From positions 186,001-250,000 of the forward strand of contig NZ_JRMB01000001.1 in assembly GCF_000759445.1 (NCBI RefSeq): a DNA stretch of 64,000 nucleotides. The letters are read 5' to 3'. The notes beneath the pieces are model-generated. The model searched no databases. It was not told the origin of the DNA and worked only from the letters and a program-made list of their open reading frames with translations. Below are positions 26,667 through 35,077 of the stretch, one piece after another (position 1 is the first letter of the stretch; every line of letters begins with the position of its first letter). The stretch is from Pseudomonas lutea. GTDB taxonomy: Bacteria; Pseudomonadota; Gammaproteobacteria; Pseudomonadales; Pseudomonadaceae. A program made the translations under genes and the position numbers.

Positions 26667-27998
26667 ATGACAACGCCCGCGCTCCAACAATCACCGGACG
26701 GGTTCTACCTGAACCGCACGCCGTGGTTCGCCTTCCTGCTGCTGTGCTGCTGCTTCGCGTTGTGGGCGGCGGCGGCGAGCATGAACGACGTGCTCATCGC
26801 GCACTTTAAAAAGGCCTTCCTGCTCAGCGACGTGCAGACGTCCTTTGTGCAATCGGCGTTCTACCTCGGTTACTTCTTCGTGGCGATTCCGGCGGCCATG
26901 GTCGTCAGGCGTTTCAGCTACAAGACCACCATCCTCATCGGCCTGGTGCTGTACATGGCGGGCTGCTCGCTGTTCTTCCCGGCAGCGTCAATGGCCAAAT
27001 ACGGCATGTTCCTGATGGCACTGTTCGTCATCGCGGCCGGCCTGGCGTTCCTTGAGACCGCATGCAACACCTACTCGACGCTGATGGGCCCGCGTGAAAC
27101 CGGCACCCGTCGCCTGAATATCTCGCAGACCTTCCACCCGTTCGGGGCGATGACCGGCGTATACGTGGGCAGCTTCGTGATGTTCAAGGACACCGATGCG
27201 ACCACCGAGCAACTGACGCAGATGAGTGCTTCGGAGGCGGCCATCCAGCAACTGCAGATGATCCAGTCAACGCTGCTGCCGTACAAATGGATGATCGCGG
27301 TGCTGATCCTGATGTTCGTGCTGATCGCCTTCACCAAGTTTCCGGCCTGCAAAGGCAACGTCCAGACCCAGGTCAAATCCAGCAGCATCGGCCAGAGCCT
27401 GTCGCGTTTGTGGCGTAACCCGCGCTTCACCTTCGGTGTGCTGGCGCAGTTCCTGTACGTGGGCGCGCAAGTCGGCGTGTGGAGTTTCACCATTCGCCTG
27501 GCCATGCAAATGGGCGGGATGAACGAGCGCAGCGCCTCGTGGTTCCTGCTGACCACCTTCGCCGCTTACTTTGTCGGCAAGATGGTTGCCAACCTGCTGA
27601 TGCGCAAAATGTCCCCGGCCAAGGTGCTGGCGATCTACGGCGTACTGACCATCGTGCTACTGGCGTACACCATTCTGGTGCCGAACATCAGCGCGGTGTA
27701 TGCGGCCGTCGGCGTGAGCATTTTCCTGGGCCCTTGCTGGCCGACCATCTACGGCCTGACCATTGACGGTCTGGGCGAAGACACCGGCGTCGGCGGCTCG
27801 CTGCTGGTGATGAGCATCGTTGGTGGCGGCGTAATGCCGATCTTCCAGGGCCTGCTGTCCGATGCCACCCACGGCAACATGCAGATTGCCTACACCGTAC
27901 CGTTGCTGTGCTTCGTGGTGATCGTGGCCTACGCGATCAAATGCATGCGTGACCCGCTGACCGCCAAAGCACCCGTTGGCGCGGTGACGGCATCATGA
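26667..27998 (+). CDS. deoP: deoxyribose permease DeoP-like MFS transporter
   Basis: A 443-residue, 12-helix transporter of the fucose:proton symporter (FHS) family of MFS. FVQSAFYLGYFFVAIPAAMVVRRFSYKTTILIGLVLY covers helices 2-3, and ETACNTYSTLMGPRETGTRRLNISQTFHPFGAMTG is the FucP hallmark region. In Salmonella the homologue DeoP imports 2-deoxyribose. It starts 67 bases after deoK with GGAGA ahead of ATG, and its stop overlaps the start of deoX, so the three form one operon. Confidence 0.85.
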   Translation: MTTPALQQSPDGFYLNRTPWFAFLLLCCCFALWAAAASMNDVLIAHFKKAFLLSDVQTSFVQSAFYLGYFFVAIPAAMVVRRFSYKTTILIGLVLYMAGCSLFFPAASMAKYGMFLMALFVIAAGLAFLETACNTYSTLMGPRETGTRRLNISQTFHPFGAMTGVYVGSFVMFKDTDATTEQLTQMSASEAAIQQLQMIQSTLLPYKWMIAVLILMFVLIAFTKFPACKGNVQTQVKSSSIGQSLSRLWRNPRFTFGVLAQFLYVGAQVGVWSFTIRLAMQMGGMNERSASWFLLTTFAAYFVGKMVANLLMRKMSPAKVLAIYGVLTIVLLAYTILVPNISAVYAAVGVSIFLGPCWPTIYGLTIDGLGEDTGVGGSLLVMSIVGGGVMPIFQGLLSDATHGNMQIAYTVPLLCFVVIVAYAIKCMRDPLTAKAPVGAVTAS

Positions 27999-29080
27999 TG
28001 GCGAGTGACAAGCGCACCACCATTTCGGTGTACCCCGAGCTCTTCAGCGGGGATGAGAAAACACTGCTGGAATCGGCCGACTTTCGTGTGCTGGCCTGGG
28101 CCTACCCCAGCGGTGTGAAGGCCCTGGCGCTGGAAAACAATCGGGGCCGGGTCGTGGTGTTGCCTTATCAGGGGCAGATGGTCTGGTCGGCGGTGTTTGA
28201 CGGCTGCGACCTGACCATGCGCAACATGTTCGAACAGCCGCGCCCCAGCCCGACGGTGATTGGTACTTACGGCTGCTTCATGTTTCACAGCGGTCTGCTG
28301 CGCAACGGCTGCCCGACGCCGGATGACGACCACCCGCTGCACGGCGAGATGCCCTGCGCGCCCATGGACCGGGCGTGGCTGGAAGTCGGTGAGGATGCCG
28401 CCGGACCGTTCTTGCGCCTCGGCGGCGAATACGAGTACGTGATGGGCTTCGGTGACCACTATCGCGCGATGCCCAGTGTGACCTTGCGCGCAGGTTCGGC
28501 GCTGTTCGACATCGGCATGGACGTGCGCAACCTGGCCGGCAAGCCGATGGAGCTGATGTACATGGCGCACATGAACTACGCCTACGTAGACGGCGCTCGT
28601 TTCGTCGAACCGCTGGGCGTGGAGCGTACGCGGGTGCGCAGCAGCGTTCCCGCCCACGTAAAGCCCACGCCGGCGTGGTCGGCGTACATGGCCGAATTGA
28701 CGGAGGATCCTGCGCGGCTTGAAAGCCTTGAAACGCCCGAGCTGTACGACCCGGAGATCGTCTGCTTCTTCGACGGCGCCCGGGCGGACGCTCAGGGCAA
28801 CGCGCATTTTCTGCTCAAGCATCCCGACGGCCCGGCGTTTTACACGCGCTACCAGCCAGCACAGTTCGATCACGCGGCCCGATGGATATTGCATAACGCC
28901 GATCAGCAAGTGGCCGCCTTCGTGCTGCCTGCGACCTGCGAGCCGGAGGGTTATCTGGCGGAAAAGACCAAGGGCAATGTGCGCGAGTTGGACGCAGGGC
29001 AGAGCGCCTCGTTCAGCGTGACAACGGGGTATCTGGCCGCAGAAGAAGTGCAGCAGCTGGAAGGAGATTTGAAACGCTGA
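27995..29080 (+). CDS. deoX: DeoX-like protein (DUF4432, aldose-epimerase fold)
   Basis: A 361-residue protein of the galactose-mutarotase-like beta fold. HPLHGEMPCAPM is the conserved histidine/glutamate motif of the DUF4432 group and HMNYAYVDGARF is another family segment. In the Salmonella deoQKPX regulon DeoX is thought to be a mutarotase for deoxyribose. The start codon is in the 4-base overlap with deoP (27995-27998). A run of 46-bp repeats follows its stop. Confidence 0.8.
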   Translation: MMASDKRTTISVYPELFSGDEKTLLESADFRVLAWAYPSGVKALALENNRGRVVVLPYQGQMVWSAVFDGCDLTMRNMFEQPRPSPTVIGTYGCFMFHSGLLRNGCPTPDDDHPLHGEMPCAPMDRAWLEVGEDAAGPFLRLGGEYEYVMGFGDHYRAMPSVTLRAGSALFDIGMDVRNLAGKPMELMYMAHMNYAYVDGARFVEPLGVERTRVRSSVPAHVKPTPAWSAYMAELTEDPARLESLETPELYDPEIVCFFDGARADAQGNAHFLLKHPDGPAFYTRYQPAQFDHAARWILHNADQQVAAFVLPATCEPEGYLAEKTKGNVRELDAGQSASFSVTTGYLAAEEVQQLEGDLKR

Positions 29081-29101
29081 GGGATCAGTCGACGCCCGGG
29101 C

Positions 29102-29280
29102 GTCGAGGCTGTACGCACTCACTGTAGGCGCTGCGGGCGCCCCGGCTGTCGAGGCTGTACGCAGTCATTGTGAGCGCTGCGGGCGCCCCGGTCGTCGAGG
29201 CTGTACGCAGTCACTGTGGGCGCTGCGGGCGCCCCGGCCGTCGAGGCTGTACGCACTCACTGTAGGAGCTGCTGGAGGTT
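29102..29280. repeat. 46-bp tandem repeat, three full copies and most of a fourth
   Basis: Units begin at 29102, 29148, 29194 and 29240 with GTCGAGGCTGTACGCA and differ at only a few bases; the last copy ends with GTAGGAGCTGCTGGAGG, which resembles a REP head. The matching inverted GGCTCCTAC word is at 29363-29371. The array lies between the convergent deoX and repressor genes, so it is transcribed read-through DNA at most. Confidence 0.9.
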
Positions 29281-29434
29281 ACGACAGTGGCGAACGCGGT
29301 GGCTCAGCTGCGGATCCGCTTGCAGGCAGACCGCCTTCGCCAGCACGGTGGAGCCCCCCGGCGGCTCCTACGGATCAGGAATGTGTCGCACACCGCACAC
29401 TGCCCACCGGGCAGCGCCACTGACTGGGCGTTGC

Positions 29435-30205
29435 TCACACCACCCAACGCGCCCCATACCCCTCGATCAAATCCCGATAGGCTTTGGGCAGCTTCTTGTC
29501 GCTCACCACCACGTGGAAATCCTGCAGCGTGGCGAAGTGCGCGGTACGCACGGCATCGAACTTGGAATGGTCGGCCAGCAGCATGCAATGCCGGGCCTGA
29601 CGCAGGACCTTTTGCTTCACCTCCACTTCGTTGAAGTTGAAGCAGGTCACGCCGAGTTCATCGCTGACACCCGCAGCCGAGACAAACGCCCAAGTCAGCC
29701 GAATGCCATCAAGAATCGTCGCTTCGCTGTGGTGCTCGAACACCTGATTCTTGCGATGAAAGGTGCCGCCGCACAGCACGATGGAACAATTGGGTTTCTG
29801 CTGCAGCTTGAGCAGCACGTTGAGCGAGTTGCACACAGCAGTGAACTCCAGCTCATCCGGTATGAAGTCAATGACAAAAGGAATGGTCGTCCCACAGTCA
29901 AAAAATACCGTGTCGCCTGGCTGAATGAACGCGGCGGCCAGTTTGCCGACGCGCCGCTTTTCCTCCACGTGACGCATGCCTTGCTCGGTGACCTTGTAGT
30001 CACTGGCCTCGGCCGGATCGAACGCCAGGGTGATGTGCCCGCCCAACAAATGAAATTTGTCGGGGTGCCGGGTCAAGTCGCGGCGCAGGGTCATCTCCGA
30101 AACATCCAGCAGGGCGGCCATTTCCTTCAGGTGAATGGCCTTCTGGTCTTGCAGGGCCTGCTGGATCAATTTGATGCGGTCGGATTTTTTACTGTCCACG
30201 GGCAT
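29435..30205 (-). CDS. deoR: DeoR-family repressor of the deoxyribose genes
   Basis: A 256-residue regulator. The N-terminal winged HTH (RIKLIQQALQDQKAIHLKEMAALLDVSEMTLRRDL) is followed by the sugar-phosphate-binding isomerase-like domain (GDTVFFDCGTTIPFVIDFIP and LTWAFVSAAGVSDELGVTCFNFNEVEVKQKVL). DeoR/DeoQ-type repressors release DNA when deoxyribose-5-phosphate is bound. The ATG at 30205 is preferred over an upstream TTG at 30241. It is convergent with deoX and divergent from deoC, with operators between them, so it should also repress itself. Confidence 0.86.
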   Translation of the reverse strand: MPVDSKKSDRIKLIQQALQDQKAIHLKEMAALLDVSEMTLRRDLTRHPDKFHLLGGHITLAFDPAEASDYKVTEQGMRHVEEKRRVGKLAAAFIQPGDTVFFDCGTTIPFVIDFIPDELEFTAVCNSLNVLLKLQQKPNCSIVLCGGTFHRKNQVFEHHSEATILDGIRLTWAFVSAAGVSDELGVTCFNFNEVEVKQKVLRQARHCMLLADHSKFDAVRTAHFATLQDFHVVVSDKKLPKAYRDLIEGYGARWVV

Positions 30206-30234
30206 TCCGATTGTCGAATGGATATGGTAAAAAA

Positions 30235-30261
30235 ATAACATTCATTGTTATATTTACAACA
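30235..30261. promoter_or_regulatory. two overlapping DeoR-type operator half-site sets between deoR and deoC
   Basis: TGTTATATTTACAACA (30246-30261) has the length, ends and centre of the deoK palindrome with one mismatched pair. Immediately left, ATAACA (30235-30240) faces the TGTTAT of that site across five bases. The cluster covers the divergent promoter region of the repressor and deoC. Confidence 0.65.
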
Positions 30262-30335
30262 TAAAATGATGCGCTCAGGCATGAAGCTTAAAGCGTGTCG
30301 CCGGTTACCGCTTCACTATCAGGAAACGATTTGCC

Positions 30336-31016
30336 ATGAAGATTGAACCCGCAGCACTCGCGCAGTACATCGACCACACGTTGCTGGCCGCCGACGCCAG
30401 CCGCGAGCAGATCGCAATGCTGTGCCGCGAAGCCCAGGAACACGGATTCTATTCGGTGTGCGTGAATTCCGGCCAGGTGCCTTATGCCGCTTCGTTGCTG
30501 CAGGGGCAGGCCGTCAAGGTCTGCGCCGTGGTGGGCTTTCCACTCGGCGCCGGGCTGAGCGACACCAAAGCGTTCGAGGCCAGGCAGGCGATCGCTGCCG
30601 GTGCTGGCGAGATCGACATGGTCTTGAACATCGGCTGGCTGAAAGACGGTCTGTTCGACGAAGTGCGTGATGACATTGCGGCGGTCAAAGACGCGTGCGG
30701 TGCCGTGCCTTTGAAAGTGATCTTCGAAACCTGCCTGCTGGACGACGCACAGAAAACCCGCGCGGCCGAAATCTGTCGCGAGCTCAATGTCGCGTTCGTC
30801 AAAACGTCCACGGGTTTCAGCCGCAGCGGCGCGACCCTGGAAGACGTGGCGTTGATGCGCAAAGTGGTCGGGCAGGGCGTCGGTGTAAAAGCCTCCGGCG
30901 GCGTGCGTGATTACGCGACGGCTGTGGCGATGATCGAAGCGGGCGCCACGCGGCTGGGCACCAGCTCCGGCATCGCAATCGTCACCGGCGCAACGGCGTC
31001 GGGCACAGGTTACTGA
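30336..31016 (+). CDS. deoC: deoxyribose-phosphate aldolase
   Basis: A 226-residue class I aldolase that splits 2-deoxy-D-ribose-5-phosphate into glyceraldehyde-3-phosphate and acetaldehyde. Lys156 in FVKTSTGF is the Schiff-base lysine, with Asp94 and Lys185 (VKASGGVRD) completing the site. Length fits the short bacterial DeoC type. AGGAAA lies in front of the ATG. It is separated from deoKPX by the divergent repressor gene but shares its operator type, so both units form one regulon. Confidence 0.93.
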   Translation: MKIEPAALAQYIDHTLLAADASREQIAMLCREAQEHGFYSVCVNSGQVPYAASLLQGQAVKVCAVVGFPLGAGLSDTKAFEARQAIAAGAGEIDMVLNIGWLKDGLFDEVRDDIAAVKDACGAVPLKVIFETCLLDDAQKTRAAEICRELNVAFVKTSTGFSRSGATLEDVALMRKVVGQGVGVKASGGVRDYATAVAMIEAGATRLGTSSGIAIVTGATASGTGY

Positions 31017-31032
31017 TTGCCACCCGGTCAGA

Positions 31033-31062
31033 GAGCGCTGCACCCATCGCGTTGCAGCGCTC
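31033..31062. other. strong hairpin after deoC
   Basis: GAGCGCTGCA and TGCAGCGCTC form a perfect 10-bp stem with a 10-base loop, 17 bases after the deoC stop. There is no T-run, so it may stabilise the 3' end or assist Rho termination. Further small inverted repeats (AAGGCTTT/AAAGCCTT, GAAAGGCCTTTC) follow up to 31126. Confidence 0.6.
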
Positions 31063-31206
31063 CCGATCCGTCCGGCCTGTTGAGGGAAGGCTTTGCGACG
31101 GAAAGCCTTGCGACGAAAGGCCTTTCAGCGGAAAGAAGAGGACCCACCCCGCCAATGAATGGCAAACTGCCGGTGCATTCATTTCTGCACCGGACACTCA
31201 TCCCCC

Positions 31207-32160
31207 ATGCAAACATTCTCCCTGGCGAGGCTCAAGGCTCGCTGGTTCTTCTGGCTGTGCCTGCTGGTGATCGTCGTCGGTCTGCCGGTCGGGTGCGCGG
31301 CGTTGCAACACAAGGAGCGTGAGCTGGTTTTCATGATCGAACCCGGTACCGCGAGTTGGTACCACGGTCTGCCGTCCGATGTGCAAGAGCTTGAGCTCAA
31401 GGCGCCTTCCTTCGGCATCACCCAGAACATCCATGCGTGGTGGTGGCCGTCGGACAAAAAAGACGCCCCGGCGATTCTGTATCTGCACGGCTCGCGCTGG
31501 AACCTGACGGGCCAGCTGTTTCGTATCGAGCAATTGCGCGCGCTGGGTTTCTCGATCCTCGCCATCGACTATCGCGGCTTCGGCCAGAGCAAGGGCCAGT
31601 TGCCTTCTGAGGCGTCGGTGTATGAAGACGCGCGCATCGCCTGGGAGCGCCTTGTGCAGCTGCAGCCCGATCCGCAAAAGCGGCTGATCTACGGGCATTC
31701 GCTGGGTGGCGCTGTGGCGGTCGATCTCGCGGCCGAGCTGGGCCGCGATGCGCAAAAAGGCGACGAGCCGATCCAGGCGCGCGGCTTGATCATCGAATCA
31801 ACCTTCACCAACTTGGCCGACGTGGCGTCCTCGGTCGCCAGTAAACGCACCTCGTTGCCGGTGCGCTGGCTCGTTTCGCAGAAATTCGACTCCATCGACA
31901 AAATCGCCGACGTGCACATGCCCGTGCTGATCGTCCACGGCACAGCGGACCAGTTCGTCGCGCCGCAATTCAGCGAGGCGCTGTTCGAGGCCGCGCAAGA
32001 ACCCAAACGTTTGTTGATGGTGCCCGGCGGCAATCACAACAACAGCATGAGCCTCGGACGTCAGGCCTATACCCAGGCCATCCAGAACCTGCTCAGCGCG
32101 AAGCCGCCGGCGGCGCATGCCTCCGCCGCCGAGTCCGCACCGCTCAAACAGGCCGGTTAG
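31207..32160 (+). CDS. membrane-anchored alpha/beta hydrolase
   Basis: A 317-residue protein with one N-terminal hydrophobic segment (WFFWLCLLVIVVGLPVGCAAL, residues 13-33); Cys30 in LPVGC gives a poor lipobox, so a signal anchor or lipoprotein is likely. The serine-hydrolase fold follows: LYLHGSRWN (oxyanion), nucleophile Ser165 in GHSLGG, an acidic residue in HGTADQF, and a histidine in GGNHNN. Substrate unknown. The ATG at 31207 is the first after the promoter region. An AraC regulator gene follows after 27 bases. Confidence 0.82.
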   Translation: MQTFSLARLKARWFFWLCLLVIVVGLPVGCAALQHKERELVFMIEPGTASWYHGLPSDVQELELKAPSFGITQNIHAWWWPSDKKDAPAILYLHGSRWNLTGQLFRIEQLRALGFSILAIDYRGFGQSKGQLPSEASVYEDARIAWERLVQLQPDPQKRLIYGHSLGGAVAVDLAAELGRDAQKGDEPIQARGLIIESTFTNLADVASSVASKRTSLPVRWLVSQKFDSIDKIADVHMPVLIVHGTADQFVAPQFSEALFEAAQEPKRLLMVPGGNHNNSMSLGRQAYTQAIQNLLSAKPPAAHASAAESAPLKQAG

Positions 32161-32187
32161 TCTCTTCACGATGGCGGAGCGCTACCG

Positions 32188-33033
32188 ATGGCCACTCACT
32201 CTCATGACGATGCACATCTGACCCACTCACCGCATGACTGGGTACTGCGTGCTGCGCCGCTGCCGCAGCTGGAAAGGATCGAGGCGTATTTTCACGGGCA
32301 CGGGTTCGACATGCACCGGCACGACACCTACGCCATCGGTCATACCCTGTCGGGTGTGCAGAGCTTTCGATACGGAAATGAAAGGGTGAATAACCTGCCG
32401 GGCCGCACGCTTGTGCTTCACCCGGATGAGGCGCACGACGGGCGTGCCGGCACCGAGGACGGCTTCCGCTACCGGATGTTCTACCTGGAGCCGGCCTTGA
32501 TCCAGCAGGTGCTGGGCGGCACGCCACTGCCGTTCATCAAGGGCGCCGCGTCAAATCATCCCGGTTTGTTCAGCGCAACTCAGGCGTTGTTGGCGGACCT
32601 CGACGCGGCGCTGGATCCGCTTGAGCTGGACGACGCCCTCTACGACATCGCTGTCGCGCTGCAAGCAGCCGCCGGGGTACGCAAGGGACGGCAGACGGTC
32701 AATTACGCCGGCGCGCAGCGTGCGCGTGAATTGCTGCTGGCGAGTCTGGAGCAAGGCGTCAGCCTGGCTGAATTGGAGCACGCCAGCGATACCGATCGCT
32801 GGCGCCTGTCGCGGGATTTTCGCGCGCTGTTCGGGACCACGCCTTATCGCTACCTGACTCTGCGCCGGCTGGACCAGGTTCGCCATTCGATAGCGCTGGG
32901 CGTCTCGCTCACCGACGCGTCAGCCATGGCAGGCTTCGCGGACCAGAGCCACATGACCCGCCATTTTGTGAAAACCTTCGGCTACCCGCCGGGACGCTGG
33001 TTGAAGATGTTGAAGGTCCAGCGAGCCGTCTGA
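32188..33033 (+). CDS. AraC-family transcriptional regulator
   Basis: A 281-residue regulator with an N-terminal cupin-like sensing domain (HRHDTYAIGHTLSGVQSFRYG) and a C-terminal pair of HTH motifs (residues about 185-278; FGTTPYRYLTLRRLDQVRHSIALGVSLTDASAMAGFADQSHMTRHFVKTFGYPPGRW). It is 27 bases downstream of the hydrolase gene and probably cotranscribed with it. GGAG precedes the ATG. Its target is unknown. A tandem REP array begins at its stop codon. Confidence 0.88.
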   Translation: MATHSHDDAHLTHSPHDWVLRAAPLPQLERIEAYFHGHGFDMHRHDTYAIGHTLSGVQSFRYGNERVNNLPGRTLVLHPDEAHDGRAGTEDGFRYRMFYLEPALIQQVLGGTPLPFIKGAASNHPGLFSATQALLADLDAALDPLELDDALYDIAVALQAAAGVRKGRQTVNYAGAQRARELLLASLEQGVSLAELEHASDTDRWRLSRDFRALFGTTPYRYLTLRRLDQVRHSIALGVSLTDASAMAGFADQSHMTRHFVKTFGYPPGRWLKMLKVQRAV

Positions 33034-33562
33034 ATGGCGTCAAACGAGGAATTTGGCGCCGGTCGCAAACCTGTAGGAGCGCGCTTGCCCGCGAAGGCGG
33101 TGTGTCAGTTGCCGGGTATGTCGCTGAGCGACCGGGTTCGCCAGCAAGCCGGCTCCTACAGAATGGCGTCAAACGAGGAATTTGGCGCCGGTCGCAAAAC
33201 CTGCGGGAACGCGCTTGCTGGCGAAGGCGGTGTGTCAGTTGCCGGGTATGTCGCCGAGCGACTGGGTTCGCCAGCAAGCCGGCTCCTGCAGAGTGAATGG
33301 CGTCAAACGAGGAATTTGGCGCCGGTCGCAAAACCTGCGCGAATGCGCTTACTGGCGAAGGCGGTGTGTCAGTTGCCGGGTATGTCGCCGAGCGACTGGG
33401 TTCGCCAGCAAGCCGGCTCCTGCAGAGTGAATGGCGTCAAACGAAGAATTTGGCGTCGGTCGCAAAACTGTAGCAGCCGGCTTGCTGGCGAAGGCGCAGT
33501 TTCAGGCACTGCAGCGGCGCTGATCAAACCGGATTCGCCAGCAAGCCGGCTCCTCCAGAATG
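33034..33562. repeat. four tandem copies of a 129-134-bp unit built from a REP doublet
   Basis: Units start with ATGGCGTCAAACGAGGAATT at 33034, 33163, 33297 and 33431. Each contains one REP (GTAGGAGCGCGCTTGCCCGC, or a variant such as GGGAACGCGCTTGCTGGCGA) and its inverted partner (TTCGCCAGCAAGCCGGCTCC) about 90 bases apart, so each unit can fold back on itself. The fourth unit has diverged most. The array fills the gap between the AraC gene and the cupin gene. An open frame runs through it, but it is not credible as a gene. Confidence 0.92.
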
Positions 33563-33658
33563 AAATGGCCGCCACTTCAACCGTGCAATAACGTTCAAGA
33601 CCCTGCTGGAACGCATGCTCTAGATTGGCCCACATCACCCGCCTTCGGAGCCGCTCAC

Positions 33659-34039
33659 GTGTCCACGTCCCAAACCCGCCACACACCCGTCAACTTCGCC
33701 CACAAATACAGCCTGTTCACCGAACAGTGGCAGCCAAAGGTCGTCGCGCAGATGAACGACTACCAATTCAAGCTGGCGCGGCTGGAGGGGGATTTTCTCT
33801 GGCACCGCCATGACGACACCGATGAAACGTTCATCGTGCTCGAAGGGTGCCTGCGCATTGATTTTCGCGACGGCTTTGTCGAGCTCGATGCAGGCGAGCT
33901 GTATGTGGTGCCCAAGGGGGTGGAGCACAAGCCCTCCGCCGAGCAGGAAGTGAAGCTCATGCTGATCGAGCCCGTAGGTGTGATCAATACCGGCAACGAC
34001 ACCAACGCGCGCACCGCTCAGAACGACGTCTGGATCTGA
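33659..34039 (+). CDS. cupin-domain protein
   Basis: A 126-residue single-domain cupin. Metal ligands fit His49, His51 and Glu56 or Glu57-region of the first motif (WHRHDDTDETFIVLEG) and His90 of the second (PKGVEHKP). Such proteins serve as small dioxygenases, isomerases or ligand binders. The start is GTG 33659 with CGGAG eight bases before it. It is convergent with the next LysR gene, one base apart at the stops, and is not obviously linked to either neighbouring pathway. Confidence 0.8.
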   Translation: MSTSQTRHTPVNFAHKYSLFTEQWQPKVVAQMNDYQFKLARLEGDFLWHRHDDTDETFIVLEGCLRIDFRDGFVELDAGELYVVPKGVEHKPSAEQEVKLMLIEPVGVINTGNDTNARTAQNDVWI

Positions 34040-34040
34040 T

Positions 34041-34949
34041 TCACGTCGCCGGCTGCTCGGCCTCGGGCTTGGGCAGCAGCACTGCAATCAGCGCCCTGAC
34101 CACACCGGGCAGGGCGTCCAGTTCACGCACCAGAATGCTGCGTTCACGCACCGCCCATGGCTCGTCGAGCTCAATGGTCGCCAGCTTCATGGTGCGGCTG
34201 TGGCGCAAGGCCGCCGACTCCGGGATCACCCCGATCCCCACGCCTGCTTCCACCATCCGGCAGATGGCTTCAAAGCTCGATACTTGAATCCGCAGCGACA
34301 GCTGCTGGCCCATGCGCTCGACGTGATCGCGCAGAAAGCTCAGCAACGTGCTGCCTTCGTGCAGGCCGATGTGCTGAAACGCCAGAGTTTGTTTGAACGT
34401 GACCTTTTTCTCCCCTGCAAGCTCATGGCCCACCGGCACCGCCAGCACCAGCCGGTCGGTGCTGAAGTGGATCACTTGCAAGCCCGCCGCTTCAACCGGG
34501 CCGGCGATGATGCCCATGTCGCTGCTGCCGTCGAGCACGCCGCGCACGATGTCCCGCGATAGACGCTCTTGCAGATCGACCGTGACACCTGGCCGCTGCG
34601 CAAGAAAGCCGGCCAATACCTCGGGCAGAAACTCGGTCACGGCCGTGGTGTTGGCGAAGATACGGATGTGCCCGGCCGAGTCGGTGCCGTAGTGGGTGAA
34701 CTCGCTCTTGAGGTAATCCACCTGGCTCATGATCAGCCGCGCGTGTTTGAGCAGGCGCTGGCCGGCCGGGGTTAGCTCAACCCCGCGGCTGTCGCGGTAC
34801 AGCAGGCGTGTGCCGAGCTGGCCTTCCAGCGCCTTGATCCGGGCGCTCGCCGCTGCAGGAGAGAGAAAAGCCCGGCGCGCGCCCTGGGTCAGGCTGGGTG
34901 ATTCTCCGATGTGGATGAAGAGGCGCAGGTCAGCAAGGTCGAAGTGCAT
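34041..34949 (-). CDS. LysR-family regulator of the itaconate cluster
   Basis: A 302-residue LysR protein: HTH at residues about 2-60 (FDLADLRLFIHIGESPSLTQGARRAFLSPAAASARIKALEGQLGTRLL) and a C-terminal effector domain. It is divergent from the hydratase gene (128-base gap) in the same place as the itaconate-responsive LysR (PA0877, RipR/ItcR) of P. aeruginosa, so it most likely activates the following cluster on itaconate or its CoA ester. The start at 34949 is family-like; the frame continues to 35078 without similarity. Confidence 0.82.
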   Translation of the reverse strand: MHFDLADLRLFIHIGESPSLTQGARRAFLSPAAASARIKALEGQLGTRLLYRDSRGVELTPAGQRLLKHARLIMSQVDYLKSEFTHYGTDSAGHIRIFANTTAVTEFLPEVLAGFLAQRPGVTVDLQERLSRDIVRGVLDGSSDMGIIAGPVEAAGLQVIHFSTDRLVLAVPVGHELAGEKKVTFKQTLAFQHIGLHEGSTLLSFLRDHVERMGQQLSLRIQVSSFEAICRMVEAGVGIGVIPESAALRHSRTMKLATIELDEPWAVRERSILVRELDALPGVVRALIAVLLPKPEAEQPAT

Positions 34950-35077
34950 GGACGTGTCCGGGGGGTGCAGAAGGCGTTCAGCATACCCGAACGCCGCTAT
35001 TCGCAAATGCAAATTCACAGAATGCCGGCGCACTTTCATGATCAGCCCACAACAACAAAGCCGGAGGGTTACTTCCA

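Noticed and set aside
33034..33591. 185-residue open frame through the tandem REP array
   Set aside because: Units of 129 and 134 bases are not a multiple of each other in frame, the 'protein' has no family and no ribosome site, and it starts directly at the AraC stop; it is a by-product of repeat DNA.
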